A stretch of 64,000 bases of DNA from Vibrio maritimus (GCF_021441885.1 NZ_CP090439.1:62001-126000); one strand, 5' to 3'. Shown: positions 43,074-53,202, counted from the first letter of the stretch. Notes: generated from the sequence alone by a model not told the origin. Translations and numbers: made by a program.

Positions 43074-43182
43074 TTTGTTCTCCGAAACATGAGAGAGATA
43101 TCTAAGTCTATGAAGATAAACACCATATCTCAAGTTTCAGTGAACAAACTTGTTTATTAAACTGTGAGGTTTAGCGAGAAAA

Positions 43183-43797
43183 CTATAGAGTAGTGACAAC
43201 TCTTACCGCAAGTAGAATCAGTACCACGCCAGACAACTGGTCAATAAGTTTCGCTCTTGACTTTAGCGTATTCAATAAGCGTGGCGATGAAAGCATAAAC
43301 GTAATTAATGTATACCAAAGTCCGTCAACGATCAGGGGTGTCGTGACGATAATGGCTTTATCAGTAATTTCGCTTCCCACGGCAACAAACTGACTAAATA
43401 GAGCCGTGAAAAACAGAGCGATTTTCGGACTCAGTAACGAGATAAGCAGCCCTTCTCGTGCAGCAGATGCTACCGATACTTGCTTGCCTGACTCTAATCT
43501 ATCAACAATGCCACCTTTAGAGCGAATCGCGTTATATCCCAGCCATGCGAGATAAAGTGCCCCCAGTAGAGAGATAGTCTTAAATAGCATCGGGAACTGA
43601 TGTAGAAGCACTGACAGACCAAGCACAGTAACTAATGCATACACACCGATACCAAATGCATGAGCCCATGCAGTGGCGAGACCGTGGCGTCGCCCACCAG
43701 CCAAGCTGTGTTTAGCAACAATCGCTAAACTCGGACCTGGGGACATAGCCCCTAATAAGCAAATGGCTAGCAGTGATAACCAAATCGTAAACGTCAT
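43183..43797 (-). CDS. LysE/RhtB-family amino-acid exporter
   Basis: A 204-residue inner-membrane protein with about six hydrophobic segments. The family's N-terminal motif GAMSPGPSLAIVAKHSLAGGRRHG is at residues 16-39 and the second one, GALYLAWLGYNAIRS, near 78-92. These proteins export amino acids such as lysine, threonine or homoserine lactone; the substrate cannot be told. The 115 bp upstream hold several TGATTT/AAATCA-type half sites (for example 43854-43866), possibly an operator. The gene follows a LysR gene on the same strand, which could regulate it. Confidence 0.78.
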   Translation of the reverse strand: MTFTIWLSLLAICLLGAMSPGPSLAIVAKHSLAGGRRHGLATAWAHAFGIGVYALVTVLGLSVLLHQFPMLFKTISLLGALYLAWLGYNAIRSKGGIVDRLESGKQVSVASAAREGLLISLLSPKIALFFTALFSQFVAVGSEITDKAIIVTTPLIVDGLWYTLITFMLSSPRLLNTLKSRAKLIDQLSGVVLILLAVRVVTTL

Positions 43798-43912
43798 AAT
43801 CTATTCCGTGTGTAATTCCAACTCGTTGAGTGAACTCTATCATCTCAATATCATGATTTGAAATCACAATTAATCATGGCCATCATCACATGAAATCATA
43901 GTACATAGAGAA

Positions 43913-44830
43913 TCAACTTTTCACGGAATACATAGACGATTGCATATACGCGAGGACTTTGTCTCTCACCCACTTGTGGGCAGGATCTTGTTCGTACTTT
44001 GGATGCCATATAAGCCAGTACTGATGTGTAGGCGGAGTAAAGGGCAGTGAGAAGGTGCGCAGTGATAAGCGTTTCTCTAGATTATGAGCAATGTGCTCTG
44101 GTAGCGTTAATAGTCCATCACTTTGCTGCACCATCGCGAAAGCCGAGCTAAAAAACGGGGTGGAAACCAAAATTCGACGCTCAAGACCTCTTTCCTTCAT
44201 TGCAGAGTCGAGAAAACTGTCTTTGTCTCCTCCTGCGGAAATTCGGATATGTTGATAGGACTCTAAATCATTGAAAGTGATCTCAGCTTTCGAACACAAA
44301 GGATGCCCTTCTCGAACCACTACCACAGGTACATCCTCGCCAATTTTACGCGAACATAATGATTCCGGCGCACTAGGCAACATTGTTGAGGCCAGTTGAA
44401 CATCTTCATCGCCCAACTTCTGTAGCAACTTTGGTTCCCACAAACGATAAGAGAACTTTAGTAGAGGAGCGAGCGGCGATAACTGGCTAACAAGTTCAGG
44501 AAAAATGTATTGTGCGACATAATCCGATGAGGAAAACGTAAGCGTTTGATCATAAAGTTTCGGGTCAAACTCCTGACTACCCAAGACTCTTTGAATTTCC
44601 TCTAATAGCTTTTCTAACTCTGCACTTAGCTGTATTGCTCGCGGCGTTAAAACATAATGACTTCCTTCTCTCACCAGCAATGGATCTTGGTAGATATCTC
44701 TTAGCTGACTTAATTGACGGCTAACAGCAGACTGAGTCACGTTAAGACGCGAAGCCGCTCGACTGACATGCTTTTCTGAGAGTAGCACTTGAAGCGTGTA
44801 CAACAGGTTTAGATTGGTTTTACTAGCCAT
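43913..44830 (-). CDS. LysR-family transcriptional regulator
   Basis: A 305-residue LysR protein starting MASKTNLNLLYTLQ. The helix-turn-helix is at about 20-42 (KHVSRAASRLNVTQSAVSRQLSQLR). The effector domain has the FSSSDYVAQYIFPEL entry that resembles the branch annotated as LysR/TdcA-like. I use ATG 44830 rather than the GTG at 44863, which overlaps the stop of the diguanylate cyclase gene and has no ribosome site. It lies between that gene and the LysE-type exporter on one strand, and may regulate the exporter. The effector is unknown. Confidence 0.78.
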   Translation of the reverse strand: MASKTNLNLLYTLQVLLSEKHVSRAASRLNVTQSAVSRQLSQLRDIYQDPLLVREGSHYVLTPRAIQLSAELEKLLEEIQRVLGSQEFDPKLYDQTLTFSSSDYVAQYIFPELVSQLSPLAPLLKFSYRLWEPKLLQKLGDEDVQLASTMLPSAPESLCSRKIGEDVPVVVVREGHPLCSKAEITFNDLESYQHIRISAGGDKDSFLDSAMKERGLERRILVSTPFFSSAFAMVQQSDGLLTLPEHIAHNLEKRLSLRTFSLPFTPPTHQYWLIWHPKYEQDPAHKWVRDKVLAYMQSSMYSVKS

Positions 44831-44862
44831 TGTTACCGTGAAAAATACGTTAGACAGACGCA

Positions 44863-46329
44863 CTATTCTAGTGCTTGTGCCGGTTCAACTTGAGTGGGTA
44901 TGTACTCCACTACAGCCTGGTTTTTACCTTGTTTTTTAGCAGCATACATGAGTTTATCGGCCTCATACAGCGTTTCAAAGTCGCTAGCACAATGATAGAT
45001 CGCACACCCGAGGCTAACGGTCACTGGCAAACCATCTATTTCATCGAGGTCGATATCTCTCACAGACTGACAAATACGGTGCGCAAGTTCATCCGAGAAG
45101 CAAACGGGCTGATCAATGAAGGCTAACGCAAACTCTTCTCCCCCAATACGAGCAACGATATGACTTGAGTTAGTCAGTGCTTTTATTTTCTCGGACACAT
45201 GCTTAATTACCACATCCCCTTTAATATGCCCGTAGGTATCATTCACAATTTTAAAATTGTCGATATCGATAATCATGACCGTTAAATTGCTGTTGGACCT
45301 ACGGAAGTACTTCAATTTGTCCAGAAAATAGCGACGATTCCACAGTCCCGTCAAAGCGTCGGTCTCAGATAGGTACTTTAACTGTACGTTTTCAGCGGAC
45401 AATTCTTGAGTCTTGGTTCTCACTACATGTTTTAGAATTACTAGGTAGATAAGAAGCATGATAACAATGCCAGAAATGGCGATTGCCGGTAAGTAGGAGG
45501 GGTACACGGTTTCTATATGCATCCATCGTCCGTAAATCCGCTGTAAATCCTGTTTTCCGACATGTTTGAAGTCGGCAATGATCGACTCCATTAGGCTTAC
45601 ATTCGATTGCGACGTAGCGTAATGAATATCACCCGAATATAGGTGCTTAACATCGATAAACTGACCGCTTTTAGGGCCAATATGCAAATAGTAGTTCGCT
45701 ACTTGAAGATCGGCGACAAAGGCTCGAATCCTGTTGTCTCGCGCCGCTTTTATCATCAGAGCATTATTGTCAAAATAAGCTAACCCAACTTCGGGAAAGT
45801 GGTTAAGCATATATTCTGCTTCATAACCACCCTTAACTACCCCGACCTTGTGGTTGTGGTGACCAAGAAGAAATTCATCAGCATCAAAACTTTGTAATGA
45901 GTGATGAAAATAAAGCTGAGTGTCTAATTCGAATAGAGGCTCTCCGAATGCCAAAACTCTCGCTCGGTCACGCGACCATAATAAGCCGGCATGGACGTCT
46001 GCTTGCCCCGCTTTGACGAGATCAATGGATTCTTGCCAATCAACAAGTTTGAATTCGATAACAATATCGTTCGCTTCGCCGTATGCTTTCCACAGGTCGA
46101 TCAAAATCCCCGCAGGCTGATTAGCGTCGTCGAGAAAAGAATAGGGTTTCCACGCTTTCGAGTTAGACACTATTAGGCGCTTTGGAGTCAACGGTTGCTC
46201 TCCGTGCTGTTCCAACGCCAAAGCACCGGTATCTTGCGCGGAAGATCCGGATGCCAGTGCTGGGAATCCCCCCAAAAGCAACATCAGAATCGAGGTCACC
46301 AACGTACTAAAGTTGGCCCGAATCAACAT
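44863..46329 (-). CDS. Diguanylate cyclase with periplasmic amino-acid-binding-type sensor
   Basis: An approximately 488-residue membrane protein: signal/transmembrane start, periplasmic SBP_bac_3-like domain (about 50-280, with WKPYSFLDDANQPAGILIDL near the start), one transmembrane helix (about 285-305), then a GGDEF domain. The active-site motif is intact (ARIGGEEF), and the substrate aspartate is in IIDIDNFKIVNDTYGH, so it should make c-di-GMP. The inhibitory RxxD site usually five residues ahead is absent, so product inhibition through that site is unlikely. The ligand of the sensor is unknown; solute-binding domains of this type bind amino acids. I start it at ATG 46329 (GGTGAG upstream); a GTG at 46338 is possible. 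Confidence 0.85.
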   Translation of the reverse strand: MLIRANFSTLVTSILMLLLGGFPALASGSSAQDTGALALEQHGEQPLTPKRLIVSNSKAWKPYSFLDDANQPAGILIDLWKAYGEANDIVIEFKLVDWQESIDLVKAGQADVHAGLLWSRDRARVLAFGEPLFELDTQLYFHHSLQSFDADEFLLGHHNHKVGVVKGGYEAEYMLNHFPEVGLAYFDNNALMIKAARDNRIRAFVADLQVANYYLHIGPKSGQFIDVKHLYSGDIHYATSQSNVSLMESIIADFKHVGKQDLQRIYGRWMHIETVYPSYLPAIAISGIVIMLLIYLVILKHVVRTKTQELSAENVQLKYLSETDALTGLWNRRYFLDKLKYFRRSNSNLTVMIIDIDNFKIVNDTYGHIKGDVVIKHVSEKIKALTNSSHIVARIGGEEFALAFIDQPVCFSDELAHRICQSVRDIDLDEIDGLPVTVSLGCAIYHCASDFETLYEADKLMYAAKKQGKNQAVVEYIPTQVEPAQALE

Positions 46330-46418
46330 GTTATACACTCACCATTATCTATAAGAGTATTATTTATAGTAGGTAAAACTGTGACTTTCCTTCCGCATTG
46401 TTGTAATTCTGGATCTAC

Positions 46419-46437
46419 GTCTCAATATGCTTGAGAC
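46419..46437. promoter_or_regulatory. Palindrome between galM and the cyclase gene
   Basis: GTCTCAA (46419-46425) and TTGAGAC (46431-46437) are perfect 7-bp arms with a 5-bp spacer, about 90 bp upstream of the cyclase start and beyond the galM stop. The half-site ACGTCTCAA recurs at 46508-46516. No T-tract follows, so it is more operator-like than terminator-like. The rest of 46330-46573 shows nothing else that I can support. Confidence 0.35.
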
Positions 46438-46573
46438 TTAAGCAGCATTTATAAAATACGGCCTGCTTAAAACAGCCTAAAATGTTGACTACTAGAGTTT
46501 CGCAGCTACGTCTCAAAACCGAAATCAGTCTAAAATTTCACCTCTACCTGAGTTCTCTGGACACATTGTTCAT

Positions 46574-47611
46574 TTAGAACTCGAAGCAATACCTCGTACT
46601 ATGATTGTACTCGTCATCAGGTCTGAGAATGGTGTTGGATTCGCGCCAATCTCGGTTTGGCGAATCTGGATAGAACTGAGTCTCTAGTGCCAAACCCGTA
46701 TAATCTTCATATGTTCCACCATTTCGATTTGGGGTACCCGCAAGCCAATTTCCAGTGTAAAGCTGCATCCCGGGCATGGTCGTACTCACTGACATTCCCA
46801 GCTTTTTATCTGGAGATTGCAACGCTGCAACGCGTGAGGAGATATCGCGCCCACTCAACAATAAATAGCAGTGATCATAACCTTTCGCTTGTACTTGTTG
46901 CTCATTAACTAGTAGTTCAGAAGACAATCGTTTGGTGCGGTTAAAATCAAAGCTCGTTTCACTCACCAGCTCAGGCATTTCGTGCGGGATGCCAACTTCG
47001 TTAGTCGGTAGGTAATGCGATGAATCGATTTGAAGCCAATGTTCTAACGCCGTCTCCCCGCTATCGGCCCCAGATAAATTGAAATAAGCATGATTGGTAA
47101 GATTAACTGGGGTCGCCTTATTAGTTGAGGCCCGGTAATCAATGTTGACAGAGTTGTCTTCGGTGAGCGTGTAAGTCACTCTCGTCACGAGTCTACCCGG
47201 ATACCCTTGATCACCATCTTCAGAGATAAGTTCAAACACAACGCTATTTGCTGTTTGTTTTATGAGGATCCAACGCCGTTTATCGAACCCGTCACGTCCG
47301 CCATGTAGGCAGTTTCCGGCTTGGTTGGTATCCACTTGGTAGCTATTTCCATCGATCGAAAATTTCCCCCCAGCAATGCGATTAGCATATCGACCAACCG
47401 TCGAGCCCAAGTAGACTTGCTGACGCTCGTAATCCTCTATTGAACTCACGCCCAACAGCACTTCTCGTAGACTGTTGTCTACTGGAATCTTGCAACTCAG
47501 CCAAGCCGCCCCGATGTCCATAACCGTTATTTCCATCCCAGCTGCGTTGGATAAGGTGACTAACTTTGGTGCCTGGCCATCTTTTGCGATACCACTAAAC
47601 TCGATTCCCAT
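46574..47611 (-). CDS. galM: Aldose 1-epimerase (galactose mutarotase)
   Basis: A 345-residue mutarotase that converts beta-D-galactose to the alpha form used by GalK, last gene of the gal part of the operon. Family motifs are LHGGRDGFDKRRW, NLTNHAYFNLSG (with the catalytic histidine), GYDHCYLL, and the catalytic glutamate in ALETQFYPDSPN. Length equals E. coli GalM (346). It starts 16 bp after galK. No clear terminator follows; transcription may run toward the intergenic palindrome. Confidence 0.93.
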   Translation of the reverse strand: MGIEFSGIAKDGQAPKLVTLSNAAGMEITVMDIGAAWLSCKIPVDNSLREVLLGVSSIEDYERQQVYLGSTVGRYANRIAGGKFSIDGNSYQVDTNQAGNCLHGGRDGFDKRRWILIKQTANSVVFELISEDGDQGYPGRLVTRVTYTLTEDNSVNIDYRASTNKATPVNLTNHAYFNLSGADSGETALEHWLQIDSSHYLPTNEVGIPHEMPELVSETSFDFNRTKRLSSELLVNEQQVQAKGYDHCYLLLSGRDISSRVAALQSPDKKLGMSVSTTMPGMQLYTGNWLAGTPNRNGGTYEDYTGLALETQFYPDSPNRDWRESNTILRPDDEYNHSTRYCFEF

Positions 47612-47627
47612 AACTTATCTCTTATTA

Positions 47628-48788
47628 CTAAAGCGCTTCAGCAAGTCCCGCGCCTGATTGAGCTTGGCACACGTAGATCGACTCTTTTAATCCTGTTGCT
47701 GCTTCGTAGTTCTGATTCACTGCCTGCTCGATGACTGGCACTAAACTAGGTGGAACTAATGCAACAACACAACCACCAAACCCGCCTCCCGTCATGCGAA
47801 CGCCGCCATTTTCGCCAATAGCAGACTTCACGATGTCAACAAGCGTATCTATCTCCGTGACTGTGATTTCAAAATCATCTCTCATTGAGGCATGTGACTC
47901 AGCCATCAGTTCGCCCATTCGCTTCATATCACCAGCCATCAGTGCTTTGGCCGCCTCTTCAGTACGCGCATTTTCAGTAATGACGTGACGAGCGCGCTTC
48001 GCGACCAGTTCATCGAGTTGGTCCTGCTTTTGATTAAACACCTCAATCGACACGTCACGCAGCGCTTTGACTCCCAACACGCGAGCCGCTTCTTCACACT
48101 GTTGTCGTCTGGTGTTGTATTCACTATCAACTAAACCGCGCTTTTTGTTGGAGTTAATAATAACGACGGACATGCCTTCGGGCATAGATACTGAGGTGGA
48201 TTCAAGGCTTCGACAATCGAGTAACATGGCATGATCTTTTTGTCCCTTCGCCGAAATCATCTGGTCCATAATTCCGCAGTTACAACCAACAAACTCATTC
48301 TCTGCTTGTTGGCCGTTTAGCGCGATTTCTTCTTGGCTGATATCTAAGTCGTAAAGCACTTTAAAGGTTTGTCCAATCACGACCTCTAAAGCCGCTGAAG
48401 AGCTTAAACCAGCACCTTGGGGCACGTTACCACTAACGGCAATATCAACGCCGTTAAACTCATAGCCCCTCGCCAACAAATACTTGACCACGCCTCGAAT
48501 GTAGTTCGCCCACATTTTATCGTCTTGAAACTCAATCGGCTCTTCTAGGTTGAACGCATCGGTATCATTGTCGTAATCCACAGCGACGAGTCGAACTTGG
48601 TTATCTTCTCTTTTGGCCGCAGCGACCACTGTCTGGTAGTTGATTGCACAAGGTAATACAAAACCATCATTATAATCGGTATGTTCGCCTATTAAATTTA
48701 CACGCCCCGGTGCTTGCACAACATGGGTCGGCTCGTAATCTAATACCTGCTTGAAAGACGCTTTCACGTTATTTATTAAATCAGACAT
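47628..48788 (-). CDS. galK: Galactokinase
   Basis: A 386-residue GHMP kinase that phosphorylates alpha-D-galactose at C1. Motifs: the galactokinase signature GRVNLIGEHTDYNDGFV (residues 28-44), the ATP-binding GNVPQGAGLSSSAALE, and the C-terminal RMTGGGFGGC. All catalytic residues (Arg, Glu, Asp in the signature, and Asp in MDQMISA) are present. Length equals E. coli GalK (382). It lies between galT and galM in the same orientation, 58 bp after galT. Confidence 0.95.
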   Translation of the reverse strand: MSDLINNVKASFKQVLDYEPTHVVQAPGRVNLIGEHTDYNDGFVLPCAINYQTVVAAAKREDNQVRLVAVDYDNDTDAFNLEEPIEFQDDKMWANYIRGVVKYLLARGYEFNGVDIAVSGNVPQGAGLSSSAALEVVIGQTFKVLYDLDISQEEIALNGQQAENEFVGCNCGIMDQMISAKGQKDHAMLLDCRSLESTSVSMPEGMSVVIINSNKKRGLVDSEYNTRRQQCEEAARVLGVKALRDVSIEVFNQKQDQLDELVAKRARHVITENARTEEAAKALMAGDMKRMGELMAESHASMRDDFEITVTEIDTLVDIVKSAIGENGGVRMTGGGFGGCVVALVPPSLVPVIEQAVNQNYEAATGLKESIYVCQAQSGAGLAEAL

Positions 48789-48846
48789 AATGAACTCTCA
48801 AATCTTGTGTAAACACGTCGACTCAGCCAACGTATGGGATGTTGTA

Positions 48847-49899
48847 TTAACGCTCTTTGTAATGAACGTCACTCAGTACGCGCAGTCGCTCAGCGGCTTG
48901 CTCTGGCGTTAAATCTCGTTGTGATTCAGCGAGCATCTCGTAGCCCACCATAAACTTTCTAACCGTGGCGCTGCGCAAAAGCGGTGGATAGAAAAGAGCA
49001 TGTAATTGCCAATGGTCGATATTCGTACCCTCTTCAAAGAACGGCGCAAAATGCCAGCCCATTGAGTAAGGGAAAGAGCACTGAAACAGATTGTCATATC
49101 GGCTGGTCAACTTCTTGATTGCCAAGGCGAGATCATCGCGCTGCACGTCACTTAACTCACTCATTCGTCGAATATGGGCCTTAGGCAACAACATGGTTTC
49201 AAAAGGCCAAGCTGCCCAATAAGGGACGACGGCTAGCCAATGTTCTGTTTCGACGACCGTTCTCGAACCGTCCTTTTGCTCAGATTCGACATAGTCCACG
49301 AGTAAGTTAGAGCCGTACTGTTCAAAGTAATCTTTTAGATGGATCTCTTTGCGCTCAATTTCATTGGGCAAAAAACTGTTCGCCCAAATCTGTCCATGAG
49401 GGTGAGGTTGAGAGCACCCCATGGTTTCCCCTTTGTTTTCAAATGCCTGAACCCAAAGGTAGTCTTTACCCAACTCTTCAATCTGTTCATTCCAGGTATC
49501 GATAACGCCACGAATTTTAGTGACGGATAACTCTGGTAAGGTTTTGCTGTGATCAGGAGAAAAACAGATAACGCGACTCAGTCCTCTCACGCCTTGAGTT
49601 TTAAACAACGGATTGTCAGATTGCGGTGCGTCTGGTGAGTCGGGCATCAATGCTGCAAAGTCATTGGAGAAAACGTAGGTTCCCTCGTAATCAGGATTCG
49701 TTTCGCCAGAGATTCGAGCGTTACCCGGACACAAAAAACACCCCTTATCAAAACTTGGTAGCTCAGCGGTTGAGGGTTTCTCATCTTGACCACTCCATGG
49801 GCGCTTAGCCCTGTGTGGTGATACCAAGATCCACTGACCGCTCAGCGGGTTGTAACGGCGATGTGGGTGGTCTACTGGGTCAAAATGTATATCAGCCAT
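48847..49899 (-). CDS. galT: Galactose-1-phosphate uridylyltransferase
   Basis: A 350-residue enzyme exchanging UMP between UDP-glucose and galactose 1-phosphate. The active-site HPHGQ with the nucleophilic histidine is in CSQPHPHGQIW, and the zinc-ligand pair is in CFLCPGN; the N-terminal DPVDHPHRRYNPL matches E. coli GalT directly. I start it at ATG 49899 (MADIHFD); an in-frame start at 49974 would add 25 residues without family support. A GalR box lies 85 bp upstream, so galTKM can be expressed independently of lacZ. galE, needed for recycling UDP-galactose, is not in the window. Confidence 0.94.
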   Translation of the reverse strand: MADIHFDPVDHPHRRYNPLSGQWILVSPHRAKRPWSGQDEKPSTAELPSFDKGCFLCPGNARISGETNPDYEGTYVFSNDFAALMPDSPDAPQSDNPLFKTQGVRGLSRVICFSPDHSKTLPELSVTKIRGVIDTWNEQIEELGKDYLWVQAFENKGETMGCSQPHPHGQIWANSFLPNEIERKEIHLKDYFEQYGSNLLVDYVESEQKDGSRTVVETEHWLAVVPYWAAWPFETMLLPKAHIRRMSELSDVQRDDLALAIKKLTSRYDNLFQCSFPYSMGWHFAPFFEEGTNIDHWQLHALFYPPLLRSATVRKFMVGYEMLAESQRDLTPEQAAERLRVLSDVHYKER

Positions 49900-49983
49900 A
49901 ATGTTTCTCAATCTGTTTCGCAGGCCCGTTTTGATTATTCTATCAAGCGAGTCCATTAGTAATCCGTGATGCAACTCTCGATA

Positions 49984-49999
49984 ATGTAAACGTTTTCAC
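49984..49999. promoter_or_regulatory. GalR operator between lacZ and galT
   Basis: ATGTAAACGTTTTCAC matches the E. coli GalR/GalS consensus GTG-NAANCGNTTNCAC at all fixed positions but the first. It is 85 bp upstream of galT. A partly matching site (right half good, left half poor) lies at 50051-50066 near the lacZ stop. Confidence 0.8.
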
Positions 50000-50070
50000 T
50001 CCCAAAGCATCCAATTCTTTTAGCTTATTTTCTGCACAACGTTCAAAAAGTGATTAACGGTTACAACCAA

Positions 50071-53000
50071 TTAATCCGCGGTCCTCAATACCAAGGCATA
50101 TCGATAGTGCTGCTCACGAAGTTGGTACTCATCATGAACACTTGGTGTCCAAGAGTCGTCGCCCCCCACTCCCATGTGAAAGCCGTCAATCCGTACATAC
50201 ACCGCATCATCTTTTACAAGGTCGTTTGTGTGTTTTGCGCTGGCAAGGTTCGCTTGATTAAACTCACTGACAGAAAAATGAAACTCACCTTCCACCGAGA
50301 GATTGCCTACCGATAATTCATGACAATCACAACGAAGACCATTCTCTGAAGGGAAAATGTAATTGGTGTGCATCTCTTCAAGACACTTTTGGTAACGACC
50401 GATATGAGCTGAGTACAATCTGTCTGGGTAGTTTTCGTGTGGACCACGGCCAAACCAATCAACCATAATTCGATCTTCGCTTGACGTCTGTTTTGGCAAA
50501 CATAACTCAAGGCCAACACGCGGAATCGGTGGTAGACCTCGAGCGAGCGTGACATCAACATCGATAGCAACCGAGCCATCACTCGCGATGTGGTAACGCC
50601 AAGTGCTTGAAATTACTGGGGCTAGATCATTACTGTAGATAGCAACACACTTTATCTCTACACCACCAGAGACCTCATAAGCCTCAAAGCTTTGAACGTC
50701 TCGTCGAAGCGTTCTAAATCCAGCGGCCTCCCAGCGTGCGAACCAGGAGTTAGGGTCGAGCTTATTCGCTTCACTTGTACCAATGTCATTGTCTAGGGGG
50801 GCACGATAGAAATTGTCTTGTATTGGTTGGCTCAGTACCTCGGCTCCACTTACCATCCAATCAGCCAAATAGCCTGTCTCTTTATCAAACTCAATAACAA
50901 AACTATCGTTCTCAATTCGAAGCTTAGTATCAGTATCAAGCAGTTGGAGCGAACCAAAGTTTTCCTTTTCAGCAAGATGGAGCTTGGGAATAGAGGCTAA
51001 CTCAATTTGCTCACACGCGGTGATGTGTCCTGACTCTGCCCAAGGTGTCGCATTGATTAATGTCACTTGTAGATTAAGGTGATAGCGTGCACCTGGACGT
51101 CGCTCGATAGCATCGCACAGCTGTATCTGAAGACTAGCTTGAGCAGGAATGGATAGTGCGACCTCTCCAGATTGCACTGTTTTGCCATCTTCCAAAAGCT
51201 GCCAAGAGAGGACTTCATTGTCACTGGAAGTAAACAAGTTTTCAGACACAGCTTCTATCACAAGTGGCTGGTCGCTGATCAACTTGAACTGGAAAAACTG
51301 CTGCGCTTTTTTAACTTCAAACAGAGTTGGGTGCACCGTTCTGTCAGGGAAAATCAGTCCGTTGATGCAGAACTGTCGGTCATTGATTTCATCACCGAAA
51401 TCACCACCATAAGCCCAATAGGACTGCCCTTTATCATCAAATTTGGTAAGCCCTTGATCTACCCAGTCCCAAATAAACCCACCCTGTAATCTTGGATGGT
51501 CACGAAAAGCTTTCCAGTATTCAACGAAACTACCAAGACTATTTCCCATCGCATGGGCATATTCACATAGGATCAGAGGGCGCGTTTCATTGGGTAGCGC
51601 AATGGCTTTTTTGATGCCTACGCGAGGTGTGACCTCTGGCTGATGCCCCACCACAGGCAAGTCCCAATCGACACGGGCATACATAGGACAAATGATGTCC
51701 GTCGCCGATGTCATCGCACCGCCACCCTCGTATTGAACCGGTCTTGATGGATCACGCTGCTTAACCCATTGGTACATCGCATGATGATTGCTGCCAATTC
51801 CCGATTCATTCCCCAACGACCAGATAATGATCGAGGGATGGTTTTTATCTCTTTCAACCAGATTAACCATACGCCTCATGAAAGCATTTAACCACTCGCT
51901 ATCATCAGACAGACGGCACATTGGAAACTGACCGTGAGTTTCAATGTTCGCTTCATCGACTAAATACAGCCCAAACTGGTCACAAAGCTCATACCACATT
52001 GGGTGATTTGGATAGTGTGCCGTTCGAACCGCATTAAAGTTATTTTGCTTAAGGAGTTTGATGTCACGAATCATATCGTCTCGTGTCATCACATGACCCA
52101 GCTCAGGGTGATGCTCATGACGATTGACACCGCGAATGAGCAAGGGTTTACCGTTTACACATAGCTGGCCATCTAAGATCTCGACGTTTCTAAAACCTAC
52201 AGAGTAAGCCTCACAATCGACAACTTGCTTCTGATCGTTAAGCAGTGAAACGACAACTCGATATAAATACGGGCGCTCTGCGCTCCATGCGTTTACATCA
52301 TCCAACTTAATTCTATGAATGGATTGATTGTCCCACGCACCTTTTTCATCAACAAACTCAACGCCCATCACTTGCGACTGTTCCGATACAAGCCTCCCTG
52401 TATCGTCATAAACTGTGACCAAAATGGTTTGAGTAGACTCCGGCTTGGCAACTTTTGTCATCACTTTAAGAAGCCCATCGCGATAATCAGACTGGAGACT
52501 AGCGATCGTCTCGACATCGGCAATATGGTTATTAGGTTTGGTCCTCAGAGTGACATCACGAAAGATGCCGCTAAGCCACCACATATCCTGATCTTCGAGA
52601 TAAGAGCCATCTGACCAGCGCAGGACCATAAGGGTCAGCTGGTTCTCGCCCTCAACTAAATGAGCACTCAGGTCGAACTCAGCAGGTAGACGTGAGTCTT
52701 GTGAGTAGCCGACCCAAGTCCCATTACACCAAAGATGGAAAGCACTGTTGACGCCATCAAACGTGATGGTTGTAGTCGCACCTGACTGACTCGCAAATTG
52801 AAATCGCTTGCGATAAACGCCTGTAGGGTTTTGCTCTGGAACATACGGAGGATTGTCATCGAATGGGTACTTTACATTGGTATAGATTGGCTTGTCATAA
52901 CCATGCAGTTGCCAATTGCTCGGAACGGATAGAGCGTCCCATTGCCCATCATCAAAGTCACTCGCAACATACGACTCCAACATATCCTCAGGACGTTCCA

Positions 53001-53178
53001 ACAAGTGAAACTTCCACTCACCATTTAATGACACTTGGTTTAAAGATGCTTGATTGGTTCGAGCCTCTTCTATGGTGCGATAGGCACGCAAAGGCGCATG
53101 AGGGGCAAGCACATTACGTTGCACGACGTGTTGGTTTTCCCACTCGCGAGCGGCGATGACTTGGGCGAAAGATCTCAT
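50071..53178 (-). CDS. lacZ: Beta-galactosidase (GH2)
   Basis: A 1035-residue glycoside hydrolase family 2 enzyme that hydrolyses lactose or other beta-galactosides. Catalytic residues are Glu458 (SLGNESG, acid/base) and Glu539 (LILCEYAHAMGNS, nucleophile), matching Glu461 and Glu537 of E. coli LacZ. The five-domain layout and length agree with LacZ rather than EbgA. A strong AGGAAG site precedes the start. It lies between the binding-protein gene and galT on one strand, behind a terminator-like hairpin that leaves only 22 bp for a separate promoter. It is cytoplasmic: there is no signal peptide. Confidence 0.95.
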   Translation of the reverse strand: MRSFAQVIAAREWENQHVVQRNVLAPHAPLRAYRTIEEARTNQASLNQVSLNGEWKFHLLERPEDMLESYVASDFDDGQWDALSVPSNWQLHGYDKPIYTNVKYPFDDNPPYVPEQNPTGVYRKRFQFASQSGATTTITFDGVNSAFHLWCNGTWVGYSQDSRLPAEFDLSAHLVEGENQLTLMVLRWSDGSYLEDQDMWWLSGIFRDVTLRTKPNNHIADVETIASLQSDYRDGLLKVMTKVAKPESTQTILVTVYDDTGRLVSEQSQVMGVEFVDEKGAWDNQSIHRIKLDDVNAWSAERPYLYRVVVSLLNDQKQVVDCEAYSVGFRNVEILDGQLCVNGKPLLIRGVNRHEHHPELGHVMTRDDMIRDIKLLKQNNFNAVRTAHYPNHPMWYELCDQFGLYLVDEANIETHGQFPMCRLSDDSEWLNAFMRRMVNLVERDKNHPSIIIWSLGNESGIGSNHHAMYQWVKQRDPSRPVQYEGGGAMTSATDIICPMYARVDWDLPVVGHQPEVTPRVGIKKAIALPNETRPLILCEYAHAMGNSLGSFVEYWKAFRDHPRLQGGFIWDWVDQGLTKFDDKGQSYWAYGGDFGDEINDRQFCINGLIFPDRTVHPTLFEVKKAQQFFQFKLISDQPLVIEAVSENLFTSSDNEVLSWQLLEDGKTVQSGEVALSIPAQASLQIQLCDAIERRPGARYHLNLQVTLINATPWAESGHITACEQIELASIPKLHLAEKENFGSLQLLDTDTKLRIENDSFVIEFDKETGYLADWMVSGAEVLSQPIQDNFYRAPLDNDIGTSEANKLDPNSWFARWEAAGFRTLRRDVQSFEAYEVSGGVEIKCVAIYSNDLAPVISSTWRYHIASDGSVAIDVDVTLARGLPPIPRVGLELCLPKQTSSEDRIMVDWFGRGPHENYPDRLYSAHIGRYQKCLEEMHTNYIFPSENGLRCDCHELSVGNLSVEGEFHFSVSEFNQANLASAKHTNDLVKDDAVYVRIDGFHMGVGGDDSWTPSVHDEYQLREQHYRYALVLRTAD

Positions 53179-53202
53179 CTCTACTTCCTACTGTTCCGAG
53201 AC

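Noticed and set aside
50051..50066. A third GalR box near the lacZ stop
   Set aside because: Only the right half fits; the left half mismatches at four fixed positions, so it is not listed as an operator.
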